From contig JAISXJ010000011.1 in the NCBI GenBank assembly GCA_031270565.1, positions 1-7,644 of the forward strand: DNA of 7,644 bases, given 5' to 3'. The notes beneath the pieces are model-generated. The model was given only the letters and a program-made list of their open reading frames with translations. It made no database searches and had not been told where the DNA came from. Shown here piece by piece: positions 1 through 6,247 of the stretch. Every line of letters begins with the position of its first letter. Position 1 is the stretch's first letter. Source of the DNA: Prevotellaceae bacterium. GTDB lineage: Bacteria; Bacteroidota; Bacteroidia; Bacteroidales; Paludibacteraceae. The position numbers and the translations under genes are program-made.

Positions 1-262
1 TAAAATCGGGATTTACATCGTCATTTGTACCGGCAATAATGTCCGGAAAGAGGTTAGTACCGGTTGGAATATACGTCAGTTTGTCCAAATAGACGTTCGA
101 GAGCGCCAACCCGCCTTTAACGCCGTTTTGCGGATTCAAATCCAGAATCGTCCCTGCTTTTGGTAGGTCGCTGCCGCCGATAGTTACCTGCGCCGCCATA
201 AATGGCGCTACGCTTAGAAATGCTGCTGCAAGGGCAGCAAAAAGAAAAAGATTAGTTTTCAT
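1..262 (-). CDS. Secreted protein, N-terminal fragment (FSU-paralogous-like), runs off left edge
   Basis: An open frame starts at ATG 262-260 and continues without a stop to base 1, giving 87 residues of a longer protein. Residues 1-25 form a clear signal peptide: basic MKTN start, hydrophobic core at about 5-20, and an alanine-rich cleavage area around FMAAQ, so the product should be exported. The mature part begins VTIGGSDLPKAGTILDLN and continues GVKGGLALSNVYL. That opening resembles the N-terminus of Bacteroidales surface proteins annotated as Fibrobacter succinogenes major paralogous domain proteins (family knowledge, not searched here). The diagnostic C-terminal domain lies outside the window, so the function stays open. 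No Shine-Dalgarno site or close promoter match precedes the ATG; the nearest TAnnTTTG element on this strand is at 795-802. The start is secure because of the signal peptide. Confidence 0.8.
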   Translation of the reverse strand, partial: MKTNLFLFAALAAAFLSVAPFMAAQVTIGGSDLPKAGTILDLNPQNGVKGGLALSNVYLDKLTYIPTGTNLFPDIIAGTNDDVNPDF

Positions 263-300
263 AATAAACACGTTTTAAATTAATTGATAGATATAATTAA

Positions 301-317
301 GTTGTCAGTTGTCAGTT
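301..317. repeat. GTTGTCA short tandem repeat (7-base unit, about 2.4 copies)
   Basis: Two exact GTTGTCA units plus a partial GTT lie about 40 bases upstream of the ATG of the secreted-protein gene. On the minus strand this reads as AACTGACAACTGACAAC, a short motif I recall from intergenic DNA of many Bacteroidota and cyanobacterial genomes. That recollection has not been checked. Confidence 0.6.
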
Positions 318-320
318 TTT

Positions 321-418
321 CGCTCCTTTGCGTTCTTTGTGTATCCCTTGTGTCTTTGTGGTAAAAATATTAAACCACAAAGAGCACAAAGATTTTTTCA
401 CAAAGGGCACAAGGGCAT
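321..418. repeat. Inverted pair of CACAAAG-type arrays
   Basis: The left half (321-362) is rich in CTTTGTG-like words and the right half (374-418) in CACAAAG-like words. A perfect 10-base inverted repeat, TCTTTGTGGT at 353-362 and ACCACAAAGA at 374-383, brackets an 11-base AT-rich loop. A second imperfect pairing joins 341-360 with 399-418. Read as protein it gives the KEHK/TKGT-like nonsense typical of a widespread intergenic repeat type. A related CACAGAG type occurs at the right end of the window. Confidence 0.6.
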
Positions 419-432
419 TTATTGGTTTTATG

Positions 433-463
433 TTTGTAACGAGATAGGTCGTTAAAAACGACC
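433..463. repeat. TTTGTAACGAG box followed by hairpin (module copy 1)
   Basis: The box TTTGTAACGAG (433-443) is followed after three bases by a perfect 7-base stem, GGTCGTT (447-453) and AACGACC (457-463), with a loop of three A residues. The same 11-base box precedes another hairpin at 679-718. Confidence 0.6.
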
Positions 464-472
464 GCCCAACTA

Positions 473-495
473 ACTCCTCGTCAGAGACGAGGAGT
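473..495. repeat. Perfect 10-base hairpin
   Basis: ACTCCTCGTC (473-482) and GACGAGGAGT (486-495) are exact reverse complements around a 3-base loop. The stem is GC-rich and would be stable in RNA from either strand. No U tract follows on either strand, so it does not look like a standard intrinsic terminator. Confidence 0.65.
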
Positions 496-498
496 AGT

Positions 499-529
499 GG
501 AGGCAATAAAACACAGCGGCAACGCCTCC
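499..529. repeat. Inverted repeat GGAGGC / GCCTCC
   Basis: GGAGGC (499-504) pairs exactly with GCCTCC (524-529) across a 19-base spacer, directly after the 473-495 hairpin. The two together look like neighbouring parts of one structured repeat element. Confidence 0.45.
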
Positions 530-667
530 GAAAATTCCGGAAATGTGCCGCAATAATTGTATATGTATATGGCGAAAAGACGCAAAGAGACTTCGCGCTG
601 TTAAGCTTAAACTGAAAAGTTTTTAATAAATGATAAGCCCTTGAATACAAGGAGTTAAGGCAAATAC

Positions 668-676
668 GGGGGGGGG
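668..676. repeat. G9 homopolymer tract
   Basis: Nine consecutive G residues lie just upstream of the second TTTGTAACGAG box. A run this long is a candidate slippage site and a frequent place for length errors in assemblies. It lies outside any gene I accept, so a length change would not shift a reading frame. It would lie within the leader of the secreted-protein transcript if the 795-802 promoter is used. Confidence 0.9.
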
Positions 677-678
677 CT

Positions 679-718
679 TTTGTAACGAGCTTACTTTTAG
701 ACGGTTAAACCGTCTAAA
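679..718. repeat. TTTGTAACGAG box followed by palindrome (module copy 2)
   Basis: The box TTTGTAACGAG (679-689) is identical to that at 433-443. Six bases later a 23-base perfect odd palindrome follows, with arms TTTAGACGGTT (696-706) and AACCGTCTAAA (708-718) around A707. A smaller hairpin, AGATG (746-750) and CATCT (755-759), lies downstream. Confidence 0.65.
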
Positions 719-794
719 TAGCAAAAAGGGTAAATATAGAATCCCAGATGTAAGCATCTTTTTGTATTGATTTTAGATATGAACAATAACGGGG

Positions 795-802
795 CAAAGA
801 TA
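795..802 (-). promoter_or_regulatory. Candidate Bacteroidota -7 promoter element (TATCTTTG)
   Basis: Read on the minus strand, 802-795 is TATCTTTG, a full match to the TAnnTTTG element used by the primary sigma factor of this phylum. The A/T run just upstream also fits. A TTTG-like -33 box is not clear. It is the only full match I found on this strand between here and the secreted-protein ATG at 262. If real, transcription would start near 788 and give a leader of roughly 525 bases containing the hairpins. It could instead be an orphan or fossil promoter. Confidence 0.4.
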
Positions 803-814
803 CACCTTTTTTTT

Positions 815-884
815 ATAATGAATAATGAAAAATGAATAATGGATAATGAAAAATATTTTTGCGAATAGTGAATAATGAATAAAC
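815..884. repeat. AATAATGA / GAATAGTGAATAATG tandem AT-rich motif
   Basis: Imperfect tandem words such as AATAATGAA and GTGAATAATG fill this stretch. GTGAATAATG at 868-877 has an exact inverted copy, CATTATTCAC, at 925-934. The 15-base string GAATAGTGAATAATG (863-877) recurs exactly at 7467-7481 upstream of tgt. A plus-strand TAnnTTTG match, TATTTTTG at 854-861, falls within it but may be chance in such AT-rich DNA. Confidence 0.6.
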
Positions 885-1008
885 GAGGGCGAAAGATGTG
901 TGATGGGTAACGCCTGACAGCGTGCATTATTCACGATTTATTCTTCATTGTTCACACTGCGCTAACTAAAAAAAAACAAAATAATTTACTCAGTCAAGAA
1001 AATAGCAG

Positions 1009-1016
1009 TAATTTTG
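1009..1016 (+). promoter_or_regulatory. Bacteroidota -7 promoter element for the lipoprotein gene
   Basis: TAATTTTG matches TAnnTTTG, preceded by an A/T-rich stretch with only a weak TTTA (985-988) in the -33 area. The expected start near 1023 leaves a leader of about 60 bases before the ATG at 1086. The element overlaps an in-frame TTG at 1014, which argues against that upstream codon being the translation start. Confidence 0.6.
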
Positions 1017-1085
1017 CATTATTATAAATTTATGTTACGTGAGGATTTTCTTTACATTCCCAAATTCCATTTTAATATTACTGTT

Positions 1086-1859
1086 ATGAAAAAACTGTTT
1101 TATTTTTTACTGTTTTGTGTGGTCGTCCTGACAGGAGGTTGTCAGTTATTCAATCAGGATAATATAAGGACGACATATTATCAGCTCAATCACAGCATAC
1201 AAAACGATACGGCTGATTTTAGTATGATTATCCGACTGGAGTTGCTGAGTGAAGGAGTTAAACCATCCATTATCGACATGGTGCAGTCTCATATTTTCTG
1301 TCCTCTGTTTGCCGTTGAGCAACCGAAAAAAGATCCGGATGCCATGTTGCACGATTACACAGCCAAGACCTTTGAAGAGTACCAGTTTGCAAAAACCGAC
1401 CGTAGTCACGCCGTTTATGAAGAGATTATTGATGGGAATATGACTTTTCAATGTGGTTCGCTGATGTGCTATGAGGCATCTCAATATGTTTATAACGGCG
1501 GCGCACACGGCAATACACTTCTCTTCTGTCATATTTTTGATTTGTCCACCGGCGCCAAACTCACCGAAACCGACCTTTTTTTGCCCGATTTTGAAACGCC
1601 TTTGTCCGGCATACTCATCGAACATCTGGAACGCCAAAGCGCCTCCGGAGTCTGCGAAACCTTTTTTTTCGACAACGTTATCCCGAATAACAATCTCTAC
1701 ATCACTCCTCATAGCATCGTCTATGCTTTTCCACCGTATGAAATAGCGCCGTACGTTTGCGGCACCATTCGCATCTGCGTACCGTTTAACAGGGTGCGGG
1801 AACTGATGAATCCTCTCTCTGTGGTGTACCGTTATCTGGACGACACTACCGACGATTAG
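1086..1859 (+). CDS. DUF3298 / RsiV-like lipoprotein
   Basis: A 257-residue envelope lipoprotein. The ATG at 1086 gives MKKLFYFLLFCVVVLTGGC, a type II signal peptide with lipidated Cys19, so it should be membrane-anchored and face the periplasm or cell surface. The frame is open 24 codons further upstream (TTG 1014, ATG 1032), but TTG 1014 lies inside the promoter element and the extension would bury the signal peptide; 1086 is therefore preferred. Residues 136-142 (YNGGAHG), the following FDLSTGAKLTETDLF and the C-terminal PYEIAPYVCG (217-226) are typical of the DUF3298 domain found in RsiV, and of Bacteroidales lipoproteins with DUF4163/DUF3298. The RsiV lysozyme-sensing role need not apply, since no sigma factor gene adjoins. 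Its substrate or ligand is unknown. The stop codon overlaps the mfd stop on the other strand. Confidence 0.85.
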   Translation: MKKLFYFLLFCVVVLTGGCQLFNQDNIRTTYYQLNHSIQNDTADFSMIIRLELLSEGVKPSIIDMVQSHIFCPLFAVEQPKKDPDAMLHDYTAKTFEEYQFAKTDRSHAVYEEIIDGNMTFQCGSLMCYEASQYVYNGGAHGNTLLFCHIFDLSTGAKLTETDLFLPDFETPLSGILIEHLERQSASGVCETFFFDNVIPNNNLYITPHSIVYAFPPYEIAPYVCGTIRICVPFNRVRELMNPLSVVYRYLDDTTDD

Positions 1860-4800
1860 GTCTGCTGTTGCCGGATTGCAGAGATTGATGAAAGTACACG
1901 CAGCGCGCCGTTGATAGTTTTCAGAGGCGAAAACGTGACCGAAGGTCGCGCCTTATTCGGACTTAACCGGCAAAAATCCCCGTGTTTAGTCATATAGGTT
2001 AAAACGGCGTCAAAGGCGGCAGAACGGAAGTAGGACGATTCAGTGTCCGGCACAAAGCTGGCAACCATCATATCCTGTTTGAGAATAAGTCTCTCAATGC
2101 CCAGTTCGGCAGCCATGCGCCGCAGCCGTACCACCTGAATCAAATCCGTCGCCTCTGCAGGCAAAGCTCCGAAACGGTCAATAAGTCGGGCTTCGTAGGC
2201 TTGCAGAGAAGATTCATCGGTGATGGCATCCAGTTCGCGGTAAAGCATCATTCTCTCCGGTATGCTGGCAACGTAACTTTCAGGGAACATCGCATTAATA
2301 TCCGTTTCAAACATACATTCACTTGTAGAGTCGGCATTGCTGGTCTGTTCATCGGTAAAAACATCCTTAAATTCTTCTTCGCGCAGCTCCGTCATAGCCT
2401 CATTAAGGATTCTCTGGTAGGTATCATAACCGAGATCGGCAATAAAACCGCTCTGCTCTGCCCCAAGCAGATTTCCCGCCCCGCGAATGTCCAAATCATG
2501 CATGGCAATGTTGAAGCCGCTACCCAAATCCGTGAATGTTTCAATGGCGCTTAACCGTCGTCTGGCATCGCCGGTCAGTTCGTTGATTGGCGGAGCAATC
2601 AGATAGCAGTAGGCTTTTTTGTTGCTCCTTCCTACCCGTCCGCGTAACTGATGCAGGTCGCTCAAACCAAAATGATTGGCATTGCTAATGATAATCGTAT
2701 TGACATTGGGCATATCAATTCCCGATTCAATGACCGTCGTTGACAAAAGGATGTCCGCTTCATAGTTGACGAAGTCAATAACGACCTCTTCGAGTTGCTG
2801 CGGCGATAACTTCCCGTGAGCAATGGCAATGCGTGCCTCCGGCACAATCTGTTTGAGCTTCTCTGCCAAATCATAGTTGTTCCGGATTCTCGTGTTAACA
2901 AAAAATACCTGCCCGTTGCGGTTTATCTCTGCTGTAATAATATCGCGAATAATATCCTCATCAAAAGAGATAATCTCCGTGAGAATTGGATGCCGGTTTG
3001 GCGGCGGCGTATTGATAATAGACAGGTCGCGTGCGCCCATCAGAGAGAATTGCAGCGTGCGCGGAATAGGCGTAGCCGTGAGCGTAAGCGTATCCACATT
3101 CACATGCATCTGTTTGAGCTTCTCCTTGATGGCAACACCGAACTTTTGTTCTTCATCAATAATAAGCAGTCCCAAATCATTAAAGAGTACGTTCTTCCAA
3201 AGCAATTTTTGCGTGCCGATAATGATATGAATTTCACCGTTGGCTAACCGTTTTTCTATTTCACGGGTCTGTTTGGCGGTTTTGGCGCGGGTAAGATATT
3301 CAATGTTGCAGGGATAATCTTTCAGCCGTTCGGTAAAAGTGTTGTAATGCTGCAAAGCCAGTATGGTGGTCGGTACAAGCACGGCAACCTGTTTTCGGTC
3401 GATAACGGCTTTGAAGGCTGCGCGTATGGCAACTTCCGTTTTCCCAAATCCGACATCGCCGCAGACAAGTCTGTCCATTGGACGCGCCCGTTCCATATCT
3501 TCCTTAACAGCGCGGGTGGCTTTTTCCTGGTCAGGTGTGTCTTCATAGATAAAGGAGGCTTCCAGTTCCTGTTGCAGACTGCAGTCCGGTGAAAAGGCGA
3601 ATCCGACATCATTCTTGCGTTGCGCATAGAGACGAATCAGGTCGCGGGCAATGTCTTTGACCTTACTCTTGGTACGTTCTTTCAGCCGTTCCCACGCCCC
3701 TGACCCCAACTTGCTAAGAGTTGGCGCGTCGCCGTCTTTGCCCTTGTATTTGGTGATGCGGTGTAGCGCATGAATGTTGACAAAGATAACATCGTTGTCA
3801 CGAAAAAGAAGTTTAATAACTTCCTGCCGCCGTCCGTTGGTGTCAATTTTCTGCAAGCCGCCGAAACGTCCAATGCCATGGTCAATGTGCACGATATAAT
3901 CGCCAACAGCAAACTGGTTAAGCTCTTTGAGTATTCGGGCAATTTTTCCCGAACGGGTAATATCGCTGCGCAGAGAAAACTTGTGAAACCGTTCAAATAT
4001 CTGGTGGTCGGTGAAGCAGCCGCATTTCAAATCGTGGTCAATAAAACCCTCGTGAATGGTTTGCAGCACCGGCGTAAAGGGAATATCTTCCCCTCGGTCG
4101 GTCAGGATAGCTGAGATGCGGTCGGTCTGTTTTTTGCTGTCGGCGGCAATGTAGAGGCGGTAACCGTCGGCAAGATAGCGTTTAAATATTTCGGCGACAA
4201 TCTCAAAATTTTTGTGAAACAGCGGCTGCGGAACGGTGTTGAATGTAATGTTTTCCGCATCGTTGAAAAGACTTTTACCACATTCAACCGTACGGAAAGC
4301 CTGTAACCGGTCAAGTAATTCCGTCCTCTCGTCCGACGTTTGGGGAGATGCGGAGGCGTCATTGCGAAGCTGATTAATTCTGTCAATCACGAAACGGGAG
4401 TTATCCATTGCCACAATGGATTCTTTCGGCAAAAAGTCAAAGATGGTGGCTTTGCTGTCATCATTGGTTTGAAAGTCGGCAATGACGGTCATTTGCTGTT
4501 CCTGCGAGAGCGAAAGTTGGTTTTCAATATTAAACGTGCGAATGGTTTCCACAGTATCGCCGAAGAAATCAATCCGGTAGGGTAGTTCGTTGGCAAAAGA
4601 AAAGACATCAACAATACTTCCGCGTTGCGAAAACTGTCCCGGCTCATAGACAAAGTCAACCTGCTCAAAGCCGAACTCTTCAAGCTGCCGGCAAAGGAAC
4701 TGCCATTCGATGTGCTGTCCGGTGGCAAGCGGCAGTTTCCGCGCATTGAACGCTGCTGCTGACGGCGCTTTTTCCGGAAGTCCCTCAGGCGAGGTTACCA

Positions 4801-5158
4801 CAATACACGGTTGCCCGTCCTGCAGACGGTTGAGCGCGTCAATACGCAGGATTTCGTTGGCTCTGTCCTTTACGCCGTGCCGGTGAATGTTCCGGTAAAG
4901 CGAGGGAAAGATAGCGAGTTGCTGCGCGGAGAGCAGATGCGAGAGGTCGTGATAGAGATATGCAGCCGCATCGGCATCGTCCATAATAATCAACCATGAC
5001 CGTTCCTGTTCGGCAAACAGCGCACTAAACGCCATCGCTTTCGCCGAGCCGGACAGTCCACCGACAACAAGATGCCGAGCATCGTTGTGTAGCAGGTCAT
5101 TCATCCGTCTGAGAGAGGGATGTGCGGAAAAATATGTCTGAAATTCTTTAATCGTCAC
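1856..5158 (-). CDS. mfd: Transcription-repair coupling factor Mfd
   Basis: Mfd is an ATP-driven DNA translocase that pushes stalled RNA polymerase off damaged DNA and recruits UvrA. The call of 1100 residues fits the family. In order: an N-terminal UvrB-like module with a degenerate P-loop (GLSGSAKA, 34-41) and the YEPGQFSQRGSIVDVF stretch (about 171-186); the RNA-polymerase-interacting CarD-like domain (about 413-480, GDYIVHIDHGIGRFGG); helicase motifs GDVGFGKT (567-574), DEEQ (668-671), TATPIPRT (694-701), STTVIESGIDMPN (806-818) and the arginine-finger motif QLRGRVGR (837-844); then the C-terminal TRCF domain (about 955-1075). All key motifs are intact. GTG at 5158 is chosen as start: it lies 11 bases after the permease stop, and VTIKEFQTYFSAHPS looks like a Bacteroidales Mfd N-terminus. 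An ATG at 5233 would add 25 residues entirely within the permease gene. Confidence 0.97.
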   Translation of the reverse strand: MTIKEFQTYFSAHPSLRRMNDLLHNDARHLVVGGLSGSAKAMAFSALFAEQERSWLIIMDDADAAAYLYHDLSHLLSAQQLAIFPSLYRNIHRHGVKDRANEILRIDALNRLQDGQPCIVVTSPEGLPEKAPSAAAFNARKLPLATGQHIEWQFLCRQLEEFGFEQVDFVYEPGQFSQRGSIVDVFSFANELPYRIDFFGDTVETIRTFNIENQLSLSQEQQMTVIADFQTNDDSKATIFDFLPKESIVAMDNSRFVIDRINQLRNDASASPQTSDERTELLDRLQAFRTVECGKSLFNDAENITFNTVPQPLFHKNFEIVAEIFKRYLADGYRLYIAADSKKQTDRISAILTDRGEDIPFTPVLQTIHEGFIDHDLKCGCFTDHQIFERFHKFSLRSDITRSGKIARILKELNQFAVGDYIVHIDHGIGRFGGLQKIDTNGRRQEVIKLLFRDNDVIFVNIHALHRITKYKGKDGDAPTLSKLGSGAWERLKERTKSKVKDIARDLIRLYAQRKNDVGFAFSPDCSLQQELEASFIYEDTPDQEKATRAVKEDMERARPMDRLVCGDVGFGKTEVAIRAAFKAVIDRKQVAVLVPTTILALQHYNTFTERLKDYPCNIEYLTRAKTAKQTREIEKRLANGEIHIIIGTQKLLWKNVLFNDLGLLIIDEEQKFGVAIKEKLKQMHVNVDTLTLTATPIPRTLQFSLMGARDLSIINTPPPNRHPILTEIISFDEDIIRDIITAEINRNGQVFFVNTRIRNNYDLAEKLKQIVPEARIAIAHGKLSPQQLEEVVIDFVNYEADILLSTTVIESGIDMPNVNTIIISNANHFGLSDLHQLRGRVGRSNKKAYCYLIAPPINELTGDARRRLSAIETFTDLGSGFNIAMHDLDIRGAGNLLGAEQSGFIADLGYDTYQRILNEAMTELREEEFKDVFTDEQTSNADSTSECMFETDINAMFPESYVASIPERMMLYRELDAITDESSLQAYEARLIDRFGALPAEATDLIQVVRLRRMAAELGIERLILKQDMMVASFVPDTESSYFRSAAFDAVLTYMTKHGDFCRLSPNKARPSVTFSPLKTINGALRVLSSISAIRQQQT

Positions 5159-5169
5159 GGTGAGATAAA

Positions 5170-6246
5170 CTATTTTGGGGCTTTCACATAGAGCGCCAGC
5201 CCGATTATTGAAAAAATAATGTTCGGTAGCCATACGGCAAGCAGCGTCGGCATACTGCCATTAATGGCAAACGTGGAAGAGACAGTTGAGAAAAGGATAT
5301 ACACGGCGCTCAACCCAATGCCAACGCCAATATGCAGCCCCGTACCGCCCCGCACTTTACGCGAAGAGAGTGAAACGCCTATCAGGGTGAGTATGATGGC
5401 GGCAAACGGCATGGAGAAACGCTTGTGATACTCGTCCTCAAACGCCTGTACACCCCCAACGCCACGCATTTGTTGCTTTGTCAGATAGCGGCTCAGTTCG
5501 GGATTGGTCATTTGAGGCGCCTGTTTGCCCGAAATAAAAAAGTCTGACGGATCCATCTGTATCACGGTATCAAGGCGCTCGCCGCGACGGATGGTTTCGT
5601 ACATGCCGTCAAAATCGCGGATAAGATAGTCGGTTACATGCCATTGATTGAGCGAATCGAAAACAATATACTGCGCCGTCATTCGTGAAACAAGCGTTTT
5701 GTTGCGAAACTCCTCCAGCGAAAAATGATAGCCGCGATTGCGGGACGATTCAAACCGTTCAATGTAAGCAATGATTCCCGGCTCCACCTCTAATTGAACA
5801 TTCATTGCCAGTTCCGTTTTGAATTTCTGAACATATTTATCCTCGAAATCAAGCCGTACCTTGTTTGACGGCGGAATAACATAACCGCTTAACGCAAACG
5901 AAAGCAATCCTATCAGCGTTGCCGCCATAAAATAGGGGCGCAGGAGACGGTTAAAGCTCACTCCGCCGGATAGCATGGCAATAATTTCGGTATTGTACGC
6001 CAGTTTTGACGTAAAAAAGATAACCGAAATAAAGGCAAACAGCGGCGTAAAGAGATTAGCAAAGAAGGGTATAAAATTAAAATAATAATCAAAGACAATG
6101 GCGGAGAGAGGCGCTTTGTGTGTGTGGAAGGTATCCAGCTTTTCGGTCAGGTCGAAGACAACCGACACGCTGATGATTAAAACAATCGACAAAAAGAATG
6201 TGCCGAGATATTTGCGAATAATATATTTGTCAATACGGGTAAACAT
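5170..6246 (-). CDS. LptF/LptG-family permease (YjgP/YjgQ), LPS export
   Basis: An inner-membrane subunit of the LptB2FG transporter, which extracts lipopolysaccharide from the inner membrane and feeds it to the Lpt bridge. At 358 residues it is near the usual length. Six membrane segments are visible at about 14-32, 57-79, 104-125, 277-295, 302-324 and 333-354, with a large periplasmic region (about 126-276) that in this family folds as a beta-jellyroll. MFTRIDKYIIRKYLGTFFLSIVLI and the cytoplasmic TEIIAMLSGGVSFNRLLRPY loop are typical of the family. I cannot separate LptF from LptG by eye, so no symbol is given; its length and position next to tgt resemble the LptG-like paralogue of Bacteroidales. 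The ATG is one base after the tgt stop (TAA-T-ATG), suggesting re-initiation by ribosomes finishing tgt. The gene looks intact. Confidence 0.92.
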   Translation of the reverse strand: MFTRIDKYIIRKYLGTFFLSIVLIISVSVVFDLTEKLDTFHTHKAPLSAIVFDYYFNFIPFFANLFTPLFAFISVIFFTSKLAYNTEIIAMLSGGVSFNRLLRPYFMAATLIGLLSFALSGYVIPPSNKVRLDFEDKYVQKFKTELAMNVQLEVEPGIIAYIERFESSRNRGYHFSLEEFRNKTLVSRMTAQYIVFDSLNQWHVTDYLIRDFDGMYETIRRGERLDTVIQMDPSDFFISGKQAPQMTNPELSRYLTKQQMRGVGGVQAFEDEYHKRFSMPFAAIILTLIGVSLSSRKVRGGTGLHIGVGIGLSAVYILFSTVSSTFAINGSMPTLLAVWLPNIIFSIIGLALYVKAPK

Positions 6247-6247
6247 A

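Larger units (their letters stand above)
263..1085. other. Repeat-rich divergent intergenic region without a convincing gene
   Basis: This stretch of about 820 bases separates two divergently transcribed genes. It holds GTTGTCA tandem units, an inverted pair of CACAAAG-rich arrays, several perfect hairpins, two copies of an 11-base box, a G9 tract, AATAATGA-like tandem motifs, and one promoter-like element facing each way. Open frames of 112 and 76 codons occur on the minus strand, but they simply read through the repeats and give low-complexity peptides, so I do not call them genes. Both flanking genes point away from this region, so its hairpins are not needed as terminators for either of them. 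That favours dispersed repeat DNA or leader RNA structure. Confidence 0.7.

Noticed and set aside
321..418. CRISPR array
   Set aside because: The repeated words are only 7-10 bases long, are arranged as inverted arrays, and lack regular spacers of 30 or more bases; no cas gene is near.
473..495. Rho-independent terminator
   Set aside because: The stem is strong, but no U tract follows on either strand and no accepted gene ends here.
312..650. A 112-codon minus-strand frame in the left intergenic region
   Set aside because: It is made of repeat arrays and hairpins read as protein (SLCVF- and TKTQGIHKE-like strings) and shows no domain, no promoter at a sensible distance and no coding-like composition.
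697..927. A 76-codon minus-strand frame in the left intergenic region
   Set aside because: It translates the AATAATGA tandem motif (IIHFSLFII-like repeats) and the 696-718 palindrome. The promoter-like element lies inside it, so it is better seen as repeat DNA.
1146..1712. A 188-codon open frame on the minus strand opposite the lipoprotein gene
   Set aside because: The plus-strand reading has a lipoprotein signal and DUF3298 motifs; the antisense product has no recognisable feature.
5159..5233. A longer mfd start at ATG 5233
   Set aside because: The extra 25 residues overlap the end of the permease gene and do not resemble an Mfd N-terminus; GTG 5158 fits the operon spacing and the family better.
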